A stretch of 64,000 nucleotides of DNA from Bacteroidales bacterium (GCA_017651425.1 JAGCCZ010000021.1:1-64000); one strand, 5' to 3'. Shown: positions 52,884 to 63,891, numbered from the stretch's first letter. Made by a program: numbers and translations. Notes: a model not told the origin generated them from the letters alone.

Positions 52884-54548
52884 TTATTCAATCCCCCTTT
52901 CCGAACCCGAATGGAATTGTCGCCAAAATTCCATGAAATTTTCCTGAAACGTCAAGGTGTAGGGATCGTCGTCGTAAATGTCGTCAAGAGAGAATAAAAT
53001 GGGAGCTCTACCTTTCTCGATGAACAGTATTGCCGGATAAGTTGTCTCCTCTTTTATCAGGGATGCGGGATAGCCTGCAAACTGTTTCCGATTCAGATAA
53101 TAAAGCCGAAAGGGCCTTTCCAGATGCGCTTTGATGCGGTTGGTCATCTCTCGTTCTTGTAGAGCTCCCGGAATGTAAGGGTATAGAATTCCAGTATGGA
53201 TGTCTGTTGTGGATGAGTCGTTGAGCAAACGGAGCAGGTGGTTTACACAGGCGGAACATTCCAGCTCGTGGTTGACCAGTATGATACTCTTTTCCGACGG
53301 AAGGTCTGCAAGTGCCTGCAGGCTGGATTCTGTGTCCACAAAGAAAGGAGTAGCAGCCGGGTCGTTGTTTTTGTAGCGCATGATTTTGATCTTGAAAACC
53401 GGGTCGTTCCTCTTGAAGAATGCTTCCCTGTCCCGTTTGTACACTTCGGGTGTCTTCCCGTGCCAATCGGACGTGTCCTCGGCGGAGATCTCCAGCAGCA
53501 AGTTGTTCCAACTGACATGTGCCTTGTCCTCCTGGACATCGAAAAGGTTGAACGGGAACCGCCCATCGACGTATGGTGCATTTGAGGTATCCTTGGCGAG
53601 ATACAGCCGTGTGTGCCCGTCACAATCCAAAGTGGCGTAGGCGGGTGCCGACCTCCCGGTCAAGGTGTCAAATTGGGTGTAGTACAAGAGCAGGGTGTTG
53701 CCCAACGGAAAGAGGACCTTCGGATACGAATACCGGAAGATTTCACCCATGGTGGCGTAGATCCGTTCCGCTCCGTAGGGCACAGACAAACTTTTCTGGA
53801 TGTATTCGTCCTCGAAGGGATGCCATATCGGGATCTCGAATGACACCTTTTTTTGCAAATGTCCGTCCAAGTCGTATTGGTGCAACACCGGGAACCTTGT
53901 ACTTAAAAAATAGAGTGCGTGTGAATCGTGGAAAAGATAGCGGTTCGGATTCGCCTGCACCACGTGGGGCGCTTCGTAATCAAGCTTTTGGAGAAGCCTC
54001 TCCCCGCCACCCTTGATGGCGCGTTGAAACCATGTGTACCCTGTGTCGTGATCTTCTTCCAGATAATGCAACATGCTGTTGTGGAGGAAAACCGCCTTGC
54101 TGTTGGGGTGAAGGTACATCGTGTCGAAAACGAAGGATCCTTCGGATTTGTGATATAAAAGCAGCTGGTCCTGTGTGGAAACAGCCAGTCGGTCTCCGTC
54201 GAAGTCGAAATCGTATATCCAAAGTCGGGCGGATGACAATTCCTTGCGTTCCTTCGTCGGAGGCAGCGGGAGAAGAATCTCCGCCTGCGAATAATCATAT
54301 AGCGACACGGAATGTATGACGGCCGTGTAGTCCCGGTCTTTGTGCTGAAAAGCCTGCATGTCCGTGTAGTAGAATGTCCCATCATGGACACAACATTTGA
54401 TTCGCGAGAGCTCTTGAAACGGGATGTTGGGACGGAGAATGATGGATGTGTCGAGTTCAAATGCCGTACCGATCCATTCCTGTCCGTGAACTTTCACGAT
54501 TCCGAAGATGGAAAAAAAGAGTGCTGTTATGATTGTTCGCGGTTTCAT
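52884..54548 (-). CDS. secreted beta-propeller-like protein with C-terminal CxxC thioredoxin-like domain
   Basis: This encodes 554 residues with a signal peptide (MKPRTIITALFFSIFGIVKVHG). Residues about 40-370 show repeating strand units (LAVSTQDQLLLYHKSEG, YLFHDSHALYFLSTRFPVL, HQYDLDGHLQKKV) like a six-bladed propeller. From about residue 415 the pattern changes to a thioredoxin-like fold: SIILVNHELECSACVNHLLR, with a CxxC pair, then later strands YPAILFIEKG. The two parts in one chain recall Bacteroides propeller/thioredoxin hypothetical proteins, but I cannot name a family. It lies 46 bases after the small secreted protein gene on the same strand. Confidence 0.75.
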   Translation of the reverse strand: MKPRTIITALFFSIFGIVKVHGQEWIGTAFELDTSIILRPNIPFQELSRIKCCVHDGTFYYTDMQAFQHKDRDYTAVIHSVSLYDYSQAEILLPLPPTKERKELSSARLWIYDFDFDGDRLAVSTQDQLLLYHKSEGSFVFDTMYLHPNSKAVFLHNSMLHYLEEDHDTGYTWFQRAIKGGGERLLQKLDYEAPHVVQANPNRYLFHDSHALYFLSTRFPVLHQYDLDGHLQKKVSFEIPIWHPFEDEYIQKSLSVPYGAERIYATMGEIFRYSYPKVLFPLGNTLLLYYTQFDTLTGRSAPAYATLDCDGHTRLYLAKDTSNAPYVDGRFPFNLFDVQEDKAHVSWNNLLLEISAEDTSDWHGKTPEVYKRDREAFFKRNDPVFKIKIMRYKNNDPAATPFFVDTESSLQALADLPSEKSIILVNHELECSACVNHLLRLLNDSSTTDIHTGILYPYIPGALQEREMTNRIKAHLERPFRLYYLNRKQFAGYPASLIKEETTYPAILFIEKGRAPILFSLDDIYDDDPYTLTFQENFMEFWRQFHSGSERGIE

Positions 54549-54594
54549 TGCGCTTTGCTTTAGGTTGATTTAATTATGAATGGTACTTTCTCCA

Positions 54595-55092
54595 CTAATA
54601 ACGATGGCTGTCGTCGAAGACGGAAATGAAGATGTACAGGTCACCCTCGCCATATTGATTGTAACGCCACTCGCCTTTGACGACATAGGTGGTGTTGATT
54701 CCACGGTTTTGGGTGGGCACGCTCAGGGTGATGGATTTGCTGCCCTGATTGTTTCCCGCACGGCTTCGCGCCTCGCTGAACTCAATGATTTCGTTGATGG
54801 CACTTACACAGGCCTTGTTTACGGCCGTCCAGTTCTGATTGGGCGTGAAACTTGACTGGAAAGAACCCATGCTGATGTGAGGCACGCGGCAGAAGCTCCA
54901 TCCGCTGCCCGTGCAGTTCAGCCTGGCAGGCTCAATGCCATCGGGAGACGGTGTGTAATCAATGTCGTTGTAGAGGTTGAGCCACGCTAAGTAGCCGCCA
55001 TTGCTCTTGTGTACGATGACATTCGGCTGCTCTCTCGCAGAAAGGGTGAGCGCCATGCAGAAAACTGCTGCTAATAAGAAAATCTTTTTCAT
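54595..55092 (-). CDS. small secreted protein of unknown function
   Basis: This encodes 165 residues from the ATG at 55092 with a signal peptide (MKKIFLLAAVFCMALTLSA). The open frame extends upstream to 55260 but that part is basic and unlike a coding N-terminus. The mature part has two cysteines (LNCTGSGWSFCRVP) and a terminal sheet (YVVKGEWRYNQYGEGDLYIFI). It resembles no domain I can name. It is probably the first gene of a unit with the propeller-thioredoxin protein. A possible -7 element (TATATTTG) lies about 210 bases upstream. Confidence 0.68.
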   Translation of the reverse strand: MKKIFLLAAVFCMALTLSAREQPNVIVHKSNGGYLAWLNLYNDIDYTPSPDGIEPARLNCTGSGWSFCRVPHISMGSFQSSFTPNQNWTAVNKACVSAINEIIEFSEARSRAGNNQGSKSITLSVPTQNRGINTTYVVKGEWRYNQYGEGDLYIFISVFDDSHRY

Positions 55093-55303
55093 AACTTTTG
55101 TTTTTAATTGTTTAATAATATTTAAATTTAAATCTTTCCTCTTTCGCGGGATTCGATTCGGTAGCGACGTCTTCGGATGAAATTGTCCATCGGAGAAGTT
55201 TTTTGTCTTACTGTAGGCGTGGTTTGAATTTGATGTTTTCGTCTTTTGATTTTTTTGCACAAATACAAGATTGCCAGCCTTGTATTTGCGTTGTTCCGGT
55301 GCT

Positions 55304-55311
55304 GCAAATAT
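55304..55311 (-). promoter_or_regulatory. possible -7 element (TATATTTG)
   Basis: Minus-strand TATATTTG is the only match to TAnnTTTG upstream of the small secreted protein, but it leaves a leader of about 200 bases. The gap 55093-55581 otherwise holds only the palindrome at 55502 and the mfd promoter. Confidence 0.3.
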
Positions 55312-55501
55312 ATAACCGCCGACATGGTTTTGTCAAGAGGTTAGCCAAAATTTTTTCTAACTAGTATTCAATATGTTATAAAATAGCAAAAATAAAGTTA
55401 AATATATAATGTTAAAATTTTGTTTATGTTTCGGAGAAAATTGGGAGTTCTCTCGCATTTTTGTTTTTCGAAGACAGGGAAAACTCTCGTCAATTTTTGT
55501 A

Positions 55502-55523
55502 GAGACGCGCCGCGGCGCGTCTC
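55502..55523. repeat. perfect 22-base GC-rich palindrome
   Basis: GAGACGCGCCG followed by its exact reverse complement, in an AT-rich surrounding 34 bases before the mfd -7 element. It looks like a REP-type palindromic unit. Confidence 0.6.
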
Positions 55524-55556
55524 AATACATTTGCCTGTGCATATTCGAAATTTATG

Positions 55557-55564
55557 TACATTTG
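55557..55564 (+). promoter_or_regulatory. Bacteroidetes -7 element of mfd (TACATTTG)
   Basis: TACATTTG lies 17 bases before the ATG at 55582 and excludes the in-frame ATG at 55420. Confidence 0.55.
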
Positions 55565-55581
55565 CGCCCTTTTTTTTGAAT

Positions 55582-58500
55582 ATGACGTTAGACGACTTAC
55601 AGGCGAAATGTTTCCCGACGGAGATTGCCCGGCTCAAGCCCTTGGTCTCGGAAGAGGGCACGGGGAAAATTGTGCAAATCAACGGCCTTACAGGATCCTC
55701 TTTCCCGATATTGGCTTCCCGGCTGGTTCAGAATGCGTCACGGACGCATCTTTTCGTGCTGGACAACCGTGAGAAAGCCGCTTATTTTTATAATGACCTT
55801 GAGAAGTTGTTGCATGACCAAAGCCTGCCGCTGTTTGAGAAAAGGGTCCATTATCTGCCATCGTCTTATAAAAGATCGCACAACGAGAGTGAAATTGACA
55901 ACTCCAATGTCAAGTTGCGTTCTGAGATCGTGAACAAAGTGACAAACCATCCCGATTCTCCGTATTGCATCGTCACCTATCCCGAGGCCCTTGCGGAAAA
56001 AGTGGTCACACGGCAGTTTGTCTGCAAGAACTCCTTCTCGATCAAGCGCGACACGCTTGTCCCCACGGATATCTTCTTGCAGTTCCTCTATCAATTCGAG
56101 TATTTGCAGGAAGACTTTGTCTTTGAACCGGGCCAGTTTGCCTGGCGTGGCAGCATCTTCGACATATTCTCCTTTTCCGAGGAATATCCTTGCCGCATCG
56201 AGCTGGACGGCGACAGGGTGGAGTCGATCCGCTTTTTTAACCCGGAAACGCAGCTCTCCATTCGTGAAGAAGAGGAAATCCGTATTATGCCCAAGATTGT
56301 TTCGCACCAGGTCGATGAAGAACGCATCCCCCTCCTCGATTTTTTGCCCGCAAATACATACCTTTGGTTGGACAACCCGAAGGATATCGGCTCGCAAATA
56401 GCTTCTCTGTACCGTTCCGTGGACGAGGAGTTCCAAAGCCGCCCGAATTCTTCGGAACAGGAGGACTCTGTGGAGACGGACAGCCTTTTCATCCGCCGTC
56501 GCGACTTCGAGAAGTCGGTCGCGCATCGTCAGTGCTGTGTGCTCAACACAACCGTCGAGCATCCTGATTATGACTTGGATTTCGCCATCAAGCCGCAGAA
56601 CCACTTCGGACGCAGTTTCGACTACCTGCTGCTCGAGTGGATTGACAATCTGGAAAAGGGCATCAAGACGGTTTTTCTTGCCGAAAACCAATCGCAGCTT
56701 GACCGACTGGAGAAGATTATGTCGGATTTGGTGGAGAAGTACAACAAGCACAATGTTGCGAATATCACTGTGGAGGCTCTATATACGCCCATCCGGGCCA
56801 TCCTGCATGAGGGCTTTTTTGACGAAAAACGCAAGTTGTCGGTCTATACGGACCATCAGTTTTTCGAGAAAAACGAGCGCATCGTCATCCGTGACCGATA
56901 CAAGAAGAGCGAAGCCTTCACGCTTAAGGAGATCTACGACTTGCAGCCAGGCGATTATGTGGTGCATATCGACTATGGCATCGGTGTCTATCAGGGGTTG
57001 GTGAAGACGGAGATGAACGGCAGGGAACAGGAGGTCATCAAGCTGTCCTATAAAGACGGCGACTTGTTGTATGTCAGTGTGCATTCCCTGCATAAAATCA
57101 GCAAATATGTGGGGAAGGAGGGCACTGCGCCCACGCTGCATCGCATTGGTTCCGGCACATGGGACAAGCTCAAGGAGCGCACCAAAAAGCGAGTCAAGGA
57201 GCTGGCCATCGACCTGATCAAGCTCTACTCGCAGCGCAAGGCCCGCAAGGGATTCGCCTTCTCCCCGGACAACTTCATGCAGACGGAGTTGGAAGCCTCC
57301 TTCATCTACGAGGACACCCCCGACCAGGTCAAGACCCTTGCCGATGTGAAGGCCGACATGGAAAGCGAGCATCCCATGGACCGGCTGATTTGTGGCGACG
57401 TGGGCTTCGGCAAGACGGAAATAGCCATTCGCGCCGCCTTCAAGGCCGTGTGCGACAGCAAGCAGGTGGCCGTGCTGGTACCTACCACCGTGCTGGCATT
57501 GCAGCACTATACCACCTTCACCGACAGACTTTGCAACATGCCCTGTCGTGTTGAATATGTGAACCGTTTCAAGACGGGCCGTGAAATCAAGGAGACGTTG
57601 CGCAAGCTCAAGGAGGGGCAGATTGACATCCTGATCGGCACGCACCGGCTGCTGAGCAAGGATGTGGTTTTCAAAGACCTCGGCTTGCTGATCATCGACG
57701 AGGAACAGAAGTTCGGCGTGGCTGCGAAAGAGAAACTGCGCGAACTGCGTGTCAGCGTGGACACGCTGACCATGTCGGCGACCCCGATACCCAGGACCTT
57801 GCAGTTCTCGCTCATGGGCGCGCGCGACATCTCGGTCATCACCACGCCGCCCCCCAACCGGCAACCTATCCAGACAGAGGTGCATGTGTTTGACGAAGAC
57901 ATCCTCCGCGAGGCTGTCCAATACGAACTCAACCGCGGCGGGCAGGTTTTTATAGTCCATAATAAAATTCAGGATATCAAGGAATTGGCGGGTTTAATTC
58001 AACGACTTGTTCCGCAAGCCCGCGTCGCCATCGGCCATGGGCAGATGGAGGGCGCCGAGCTGGAACGCATCATGACCGACTTCATCAACCACCAAAGCGA
58101 TGTGCTGGTGTCCACCACCATTGTGGAGTCGGGACTGGATATTGTCAACGCCAACACCATGGTCATCAACGATGCGCAGAACTTTGCCCTCAATGTGCTG
58201 CACCAGCTGCGCGGTCGGGTGGGGCGTAACAACCAGAAGGCATTCTGCTACCTCTTCACAAAGCCCTTCGACATGATCAATGACCAAGCCCGCAAGCGTT
58301 TGCAGGCCATCGAGGACTTCTCCGACATCGGGAGCGGCCTCCAGATCGCCTTGCGCGACCTTGACATCCGGGGCGCCGGCAACATCTTGGGCGCCGACCA
58401 GAGCGGATTTATCAACGATATCGGCTATGAAATGTACCAGAAGATTCTGAGCGAGGCTATCCGGGAGATGCAGGATGCCGACTTTGAAGAGATGGAAATG

Positions 58501-58992
58501 GCCGACAATACAGACCTTCTTGCGCGCGAGTGCCTGCTGGAGACCGACATCGAAGCCCTCTTCCCCTCCGACTATGTCAGTAATGTCAGTGAGCGCATGA
58601 GCCTTTACAAAGAATTGGAGGCCATTCGTGATATGGAGAAATTGGATGCATTCCGAAAGAAAGTGGTTGATGTGTTTGGCCCCATGCCGAAACCCACGGT
58701 GGAGCTGATGCAGACCATCCCTCTTCGCATGGTGGCTTCCAGACTCTATTTTGAGAAGATAATTCTCAAAAACGACACCTTCACGGGCTATTTTATCGGC
58801 AATGCCGCCTCCAAGTTCTATCAATCCGACGCTTTCGGCTCTATTCTGTCCTTTATGCAGATCAACCATCCCGCCATTCAGCTGAAGGAGGTCAACCACA
58901 AGCTGCTCTTCATCATCCACCATGTCCCCACCATCAAATCGGCGCTGCATTGGCTGGACAAAATGGAGGCGTACTGCGCGAAACAAGCATAG
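55582..58992 (+). CDS. mfd: transcription-repair coupling factor Mfd
   Basis: This encodes 1136 residues from the ATG at 55582. The N-terminal UvrB-like modules (residues about 30-350) bind UvrA. The CarD-like RNA polymerase interaction domain follows (LQPGDYVVHIDYGIGVYQGL near 455). Then come the translocase motors with Walker A GDVGFGKTEIA near 604, DEEQ (LLIIDEEQKFGV) near 703 and SATPIPRTL, and the TRCF C-terminal domain near 990-1090. It removes stalled RNA polymerase at DNA lesions and recruits nucleotide excision repair. No truncation is seen. Confidence 0.97.
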   Translation: MTLDDLQAKCFPTEIARLKPLVSEEGTGKIVQINGLTGSSFPILASRLVQNASRTHLFVLDNREKAAYFYNDLEKLLHDQSLPLFEKRVHYLPSSYKRSHNESEIDNSNVKLRSEIVNKVTNHPDSPYCIVTYPEALAEKVVTRQFVCKNSFSIKRDTLVPTDIFLQFLYQFEYLQEDFVFEPGQFAWRGSIFDIFSFSEEYPCRIELDGDRVESIRFFNPETQLSIREEEEIRIMPKIVSHQVDEERIPLLDFLPANTYLWLDNPKDIGSQIASLYRSVDEEFQSRPNSSEQEDSVETDSLFIRRRDFEKSVAHRQCCVLNTTVEHPDYDLDFAIKPQNHFGRSFDYLLLEWIDNLEKGIKTVFLAENQSQLDRLEKIMSDLVEKYNKHNVANITVEALYTPIRAILHEGFFDEKRKLSVYTDHQFFEKNERIVIRDRYKKSEAFTLKEIYDLQPGDYVVHIDYGIGVYQGLVKTEMNGREQEVIKLSYKDGDLLYVSVHSLHKISKYVGKEGTAPTLHRIGSGTWDKLKERTKKRVKELAIDLIKLYSQRKARKGFAFSPDNFMQTELEASFIYEDTPDQVKTLADVKADMESEHPMDRLICGDVGFGKTEIAIRAAFKAVCDSKQVAVLVPTTVLALQHYTTFTDRLCNMPCRVEYVNRFKTGREIKETLRKLKEGQIDILIGTHRLLSKDVVFKDLGLLIIDEEQKFGVAAKEKLRELRVSVDTLTMSATPIPRTLQFSLMGARDISVITTPPPNRQPIQTEVHVFDEDILREAVQYELNRGGQVFIVHNKIQDIKELAGLIQRLVPQARVAIGHGQMEGAELERIMTDFINHQSDVLVSTTIVESGLDIVNANTMVINDAQNFALNVLHQLRGRVGRNNQKAFCYLFTKPFDMINDQARKRLQAIEDFSDIGSGLQIALRDLDIRGAGNILGADQSGFINDIGYEMYQKILSEAIREMQDADFEEMEMADNTDLLARECLLETDIEALFPSDYVSNVSERMSLYKELEAIRDMEKLDAFRKKVVDVFGPMPKPTVELMQTIPLRMVASRLYFEKIILKNDTFTGYFIGNAASKFYQSDAFGSILSFMQINHPAIQLKEVNHKLLFIIHHVPTIKSALHWLDKMEAYCAKQA

Positions 58993-59006
58993 AGCGATGT
59001 CTCTGT

Positions 59007-59798
59007 CTAATAATGCCTTAACTCTTCCGAATCGAAATGGAAGACGGAGACCCTGATGCTGCGCTCGTCCCCGTCTAACAGGAACCACGGGTTTCGGAAG
59101 GGATGTGTGGCGTTGCGCACGATGTGGATGTCGCGGGCGGGCGTGTTGCCCTCCACACACATTATGGCCACCTTCCCCGCTTTGTTTTTCGCCACATCCA
59201 CCACCATTAAGGCGTGACCGTATTGGCGGCCGTCACGCGCCGGATATACCAGCACGTCGCCCGGCTGTACCTCCTGGATGGCCCTGGGCTTTGTCTCGTG
59301 GTATAGCGAGAATGTGTTGCATATCCCATATACCTTCTTTAAGAAAAGCTCGAAATTGGCCCTGCTTTTTCCACCTTGGTATTGCGCCACCCGTTGGTTG
59401 ACATCGGTGAAGCGAATGTCGCTATAACGCCCCTTTTTGTACAGATATTCGGCCCGGAGTCTCATCGTGACGTCAGCACACTGTTCAGCGTTGGAGAGCA
59501 AGGGCATATCCACCACTGCAGTCGATAGCCACTGGTAGTTGGCCTCGCCGCCGGTGTAGAGCTGCACTTTGCTGCCTTTGGGCTTCAACGGCAATGCGCG
59601 GAGAAAGGTGGTGTAATCGCCCGCCTGCGCCGGCACGCGTTTGTAGCCGATGGGCGCGGGGATGTCTCCCACGCACGAGGCGTTCCATCTGTTGCTGGCC
59701 TGCGAGGATTTCATCCACCAGACCCAAATTCCTCCCGCCATCATGATGCCGAGGAGGACTGTTAGAAGGGCAATCTGTCTGGGGATGTTTTTTCTCAT
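59007..59798 (-). CDS. DUF4846 domain protein
   Basis: This encodes 263 residues with an N-terminal membrane anchor or uncleaved signal (residues 9-28). The DUF4846 pattern is clear: IPAPIGYKRVPAQAGDYTTF, LRALPLKPKGSKVQLY, STAVVDMPLL, NAEQCADVTMRLRAEYLY, and a later VQPGDVLVYPARDGRQYGHA. The last part resembles a His-containing NlpC/amidase-like core, but no enzyme activity is established for the family. Its start overlaps the stop of the upstream gene by four bases. Third gene of the ettA operon. Confidence 0.88.
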   Translation of the reverse strand: MRKNIPRQIALLTVLLGIMMAGGIWVWWMKSSQASNRWNASCVGDIPAPIGYKRVPAQAGDYTTFLRALPLKPKGSKVQLYTGGEANYQWLSTAVVDMPLLSNAEQCADVTMRLRAEYLYKKGRYSDIRFTDVNQRVAQYQGGKSRANFELFLKKVYGICNTFSLYHETKPRAIQEVQPGDVLVYPARDGRQYGHALMVVDVAKNKAGKVAIMCVEGNTPARDIHIVRNATHPFRNPWFLLDGDERSIRVSVFHFDSEELRHY

Positions 59799-60799
59799 CG
59801 TTTACTTTTCTTCAAATATTTCCACATTACCTTGGCCAAACGATTCAGGATTTGCTCTTTGTTGGAGTTCGGATTGGAAACACACAGCACGGCAAGATGG
59901 CCGTTGAGAGAGAATTGTACCACATAATCTGGCTTGGGCGTGGGACGTGCCTTGTATCCCCGGTAGGAGAAGCGGACTTTGCGAGTCCAGTCGGCCATGG
60001 GTAAAATGAAAGCAGGGTAGGGATGCCCTTCTATCTCAAAGGTTAAATATTGAAACTGGTTGCCTTCCAGCATGGACCAACACATCGGTTCGATGATTTC
60101 TGGAAGCTGCGTGGCATCGTACCCTTGCTGGTTCAAGAAATGTATATTGGTAAAGTCTTTTTTCGCCAGGGAACGGAAAAGTCCCGTGTCCATATCCCAG
60201 AAGGCCCCCTTCATACCGCAGAGATGTAGATACCCGCTGCGGTCTTCCAAAGGATGCCAGTCAAGTTCATCAGAGTAATCTGACCAACTATGAATCCACC
60301 ATTGTCCGTTGCGGTTCTCAAATCGTTCTGTGTCAAACTCATTTACAACCCGACTGTCTGTTATTATCCATTTTCCATTGTGGAAGAACCAGACAAACAT
60401 AGTGTTGATGTTGCTATCATCAGCATAATCTACTATGAATGCAAGTGCATCAAGACCATTGTTAAAAACATTGACCAGGACGGTGTCGTACATTATGCCG
60501 ATAGCATTGATGAAAAACAGGGTGTCGATTTCCCGCATCACACAGCGGACGCTGACTTCATTAAGGAAGTACCACTCTCGCGACAGATCGAAGTCGTTGT
60601 CGGGGGATGGAATACTGTCCAGTATCTTCCCGTCTTTAGAAGAATAGAGCTCCAGATACGTGGTGTCTAACGCATCTGGGGAACGGAAATGTCCAGTAAC
60701 CATAGAAGCTTTCACGGGAGTTAATATGACATTCTCAACCTGTCCGTTGGCGACGAATGTACATATTAGCAATAGAAATATTGTGAGGGGGTGTCTCAT
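59795..60799 (-). CDS. secreted protein of unknown function in the ettA operon
   Basis: This encodes 334 residues with a signal peptide (MRHPLTIFLLLICTFVANGQ). It is rich in Trp, Tyr and Asp (WFFHNGKWIITDSRVVNEFD, NRNGQWWIHSWSDYSDEL), suggesting a beta-sheet protein. The C-terminus is basic and helical (LNRLAKVMWKYLKKSKR). I recognise no family. It starts directly after the ettA stop and overlaps the DUF4846 gene by four bases, so the three are translated together. Confidence 0.78.
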   Translation of the reverse strand: MRHPLTIFLLLICTFVANGQVENVILTPVKASMVTGHFRSPDALDTTYLELYSSKDGKILDSIPSPDNDFDLSREWYFLNEVSVRCVMREIDTLFFINAIGIMYDTVLVNVFNNGLDALAFIVDYADDSNINTMFVWFFHNGKWIITDSRVVNEFDTERFENRNGQWWIHSWSDYSDELDWHPLEDRSGYLHLCGMKGAFWDMDTGLFRSLAKKDFTNIHFLNQQGYDATQLPEIIEPMCWSMLEGNQFQYLTFEIEGHPYPAFILPMADWTRKVRFSYRGYKARPTPKPDYVVQFSLNGHLAVLCVSNPNSNKEQILNRLAKVMWKYLKKSKR

Positions 60800-62479
<1,680 letters not shown>

Positions 62480-62505
62480 ATGGATGAAGTTTTAGAATGA
62501 GGGTG

Positions 62506-62513
62506 CAAAGTTA
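62506..62513 (-). promoter_or_regulatory. Bacteroidetes -7 element of ettA (TAACTTTG)
   Basis: Minus-strand TAACTTTG lies 27 bases before the ettA ATG. Confidence 0.55.
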
Positions 62514-62529
62514 CGATTTTTTTGTTTGT

Positions 62530-62550
62530 CAGTGAACTGTGAACAGTATC
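62530..62550. repeat. degenerate heptanucleotide tandem repeat
   Basis: Units CAGTGAA, CTGTGAA and CAGTATC stand directly before the octad-containing array. Confidence 0.45.
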
Positions 62551-62554
62551 TGGG

Positions 62555-62870
62555 AATTAAGAAACTAAGAAATTAAGAAACTAAGTGGGCGTGTCTGCTT
62601 GTGGCAGAGGTTGTGGCCTCCCTCCCTGATTCAGCCCGTTAGGGCTGAAGGTGTTATGAGAATAAGGAATTAAGAAGTTAAGAAATTAATTGGGCGTGTC
62701 TGCTTGTGGCAGAGGTTGTGGCCTCCCTCCCTGATTCAGCCCGTTAGGGCTGAAGGTGTTATGAAACTAAGGAGTTAAGAAGTTAAGGAATTAAGTGGGC
62801 GTGTCCGCTTGTGACTGAGGTTATGGCATCTCTCCCTGATTCAGCCCGTTAGGGCTGAAGGGCTCGGTAG
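62555..62870 (+). repeat. three-copy tandem array, 105-base period
   Basis: Each unit consists of an AAGAAACT-type octad run, GGGCGTGTCTGCTTG, a GAGGTTGTGGC segment and the palindromic CAGCCCGTTAGGGCTG. The GGGCGTGTC word starts at 62587, 62692 and 62797, exactly 105 bases apart. The third copy is the most divergent. No gene is seen here. Confidence 0.8.
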
Positions 62871-62944
62871 AAAACGGATGCCCGCGCACGAACGGGCGCA
62901 CGCCGTAGGTGTGCGGGCAAAAAGAGGCATTGCGAAGGCCTAAA
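62840..62944 (+). repeat. 105-base direct repeat, left copy
   Basis: It starts at TTCAGCCCGTTAGGGCTGAA, continues with a hairpin of arms TGCCCGCGCAC and GTGTGCGGGCA, and ends GGCATTGCGAAGGCCTAAA. It matches 63892-63996 at about 98 of 105 positions. Confidence 0.8.
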
Positions 62945-62981
62945 GTGAGCGTTAAGTGTTGTATGTGAGGAAGCTGTGCGG

Positions 62982-63566
62982 TTATGTATTTTCCGGTTTC
63001 TCGCGCCTTACGGTGTGTTTGAGTTTCAGCATTGCCAGATTGAGTTCCAGAGTGGTTTCGCTGCTTTGCACCGGCATCACGTCGTTGAGCAGGTCGTCCA
63101 CCAATTGGCCGCCCCGTTTCAGCAGCGACTCCTGTTGGGTCTTGTCGCCCTCGTGCTGCGGAATCTCGCTCATTACCCGCGTCAGTTCCCTGAGTTTGGC
63201 GTACGCTTCCACGATGGCGATGGTGGTATCCGTCGCCTTCTGACTCTTCAGGATGGTGGCCAGCATATAGAGGCCCTTCTCGGTGAAGGCCTTGGGATTA
63301 ACCGTTGAATGTTTCTTTTTCTCGAACCGGTCAAAATTTTTGACCGGTTCATCTTTTGATGTCAATGATGTTGACCTTAAAGAGTTAAATTCATAATCTT
63401 CAAGTTGAAAAACGTAGCCTTCCGGGAATTTCTCCGGATTGTTTCTCACTGCTTGATTGATTTCTTTGGTTTGAACACCATATAATTCCGCCACGTCAGC
63501 GTCAATGATCACCTGTTGTCCGCGCAGGGCGATGATTCTGTTTTCTACTTCGATAATGTTTGTCAT
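62982..63566 (-). CDS. ORF6N domain-containing protein
   Basis: This encodes 194 residues from the ATG at 63566. The ORF6N domain covers about residues 1-90 (NRIIALRGQQVIIDADVAEL, YGVQTKEINQAVRNNPEKFP), and KAFTEKGLYMLATILKSQKA follows. ORF6N is a DNA-binding module first seen in phage antirepressor-like proteins and is common in Bacteroidetes chromosomes. The C-terminal 90 residues are helical. The start follows the -7 element at 63601-63608; an ATG at 63644 lies upstream of it. Two 105-base direct repeats flank the gene. Confidence 0.88.
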   Translation of the reverse strand: MTNIIEVENRIIALRGQQVIIDADVAELYGVQTKEINQAVRNNPEKFPEGYVFQLEDYEFNSLRSTSLTSKDEPVKNFDRFEKKKHSTVNPKAFTEKGLYMLATILKSQKATDTTIAIVEAYAKLRELTRVMSEIPQHEGDKTQQESLLKRGGQLVDDLLNDVMPVQSSETTLELNLAMLKLKHTVRREKPENT

Positions 63567-63600
63567 ATTGTTGTTGTTTATATTGTTAATGAATTTGCAA

Positions 63601-63608
63601 CAAAGATA
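63601..63608 (-). promoter_or_regulatory. Bacteroidetes -7 element of the ORF6N gene (TATCTTTG)
   Basis: Minus-strand TATCTTTG lies 35 bases before the ATG at 63566. Confidence 0.6.
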
Positions 63609-63805
63609 TAATTTACAGAGGTGTTTGTCAAGTGCTTTGTGCAAATTCTTTTCGGCTAATAATCAGAATGTTGCAAAATTTAATTAACAATCACATCTTT
63701 TAATTGTTAATTTTTGAATTTCATTTCGGAGAAAAAGTGGCGTCGGGATGCGAAACCGCTACATAATGTCTGGAAGCAGTTGGATGCGGGCCTTGAGAGG
63801 GGGTT

Positions 63806-63846
63806 AAGAAACTAAGAAACTAAGAAATTAAGAAATTAAGAAGTTA
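63806..63846 (+). repeat. octanucleotide tandem repeat
   Basis: A run of AAGAAACT, AAGAAACT, AAGAAATT, AAGAAATT and AAGAAGTT units precedes the right-hand copy of the direct repeat. The gap 63567-64000 holds no convincing gene. Confidence 0.65.
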
Positions 63847-63891
63847 AAGGGTGTATCCGCTTGAAGACGAGGTTCAAACATTCCGCCGCGT

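Noticed and set aside
62555..62870. Regular repeats resembling a CRISPR array
   Set aside because: The whole 105-base unit is repeated with no unique spacers, and no cas genes are present.
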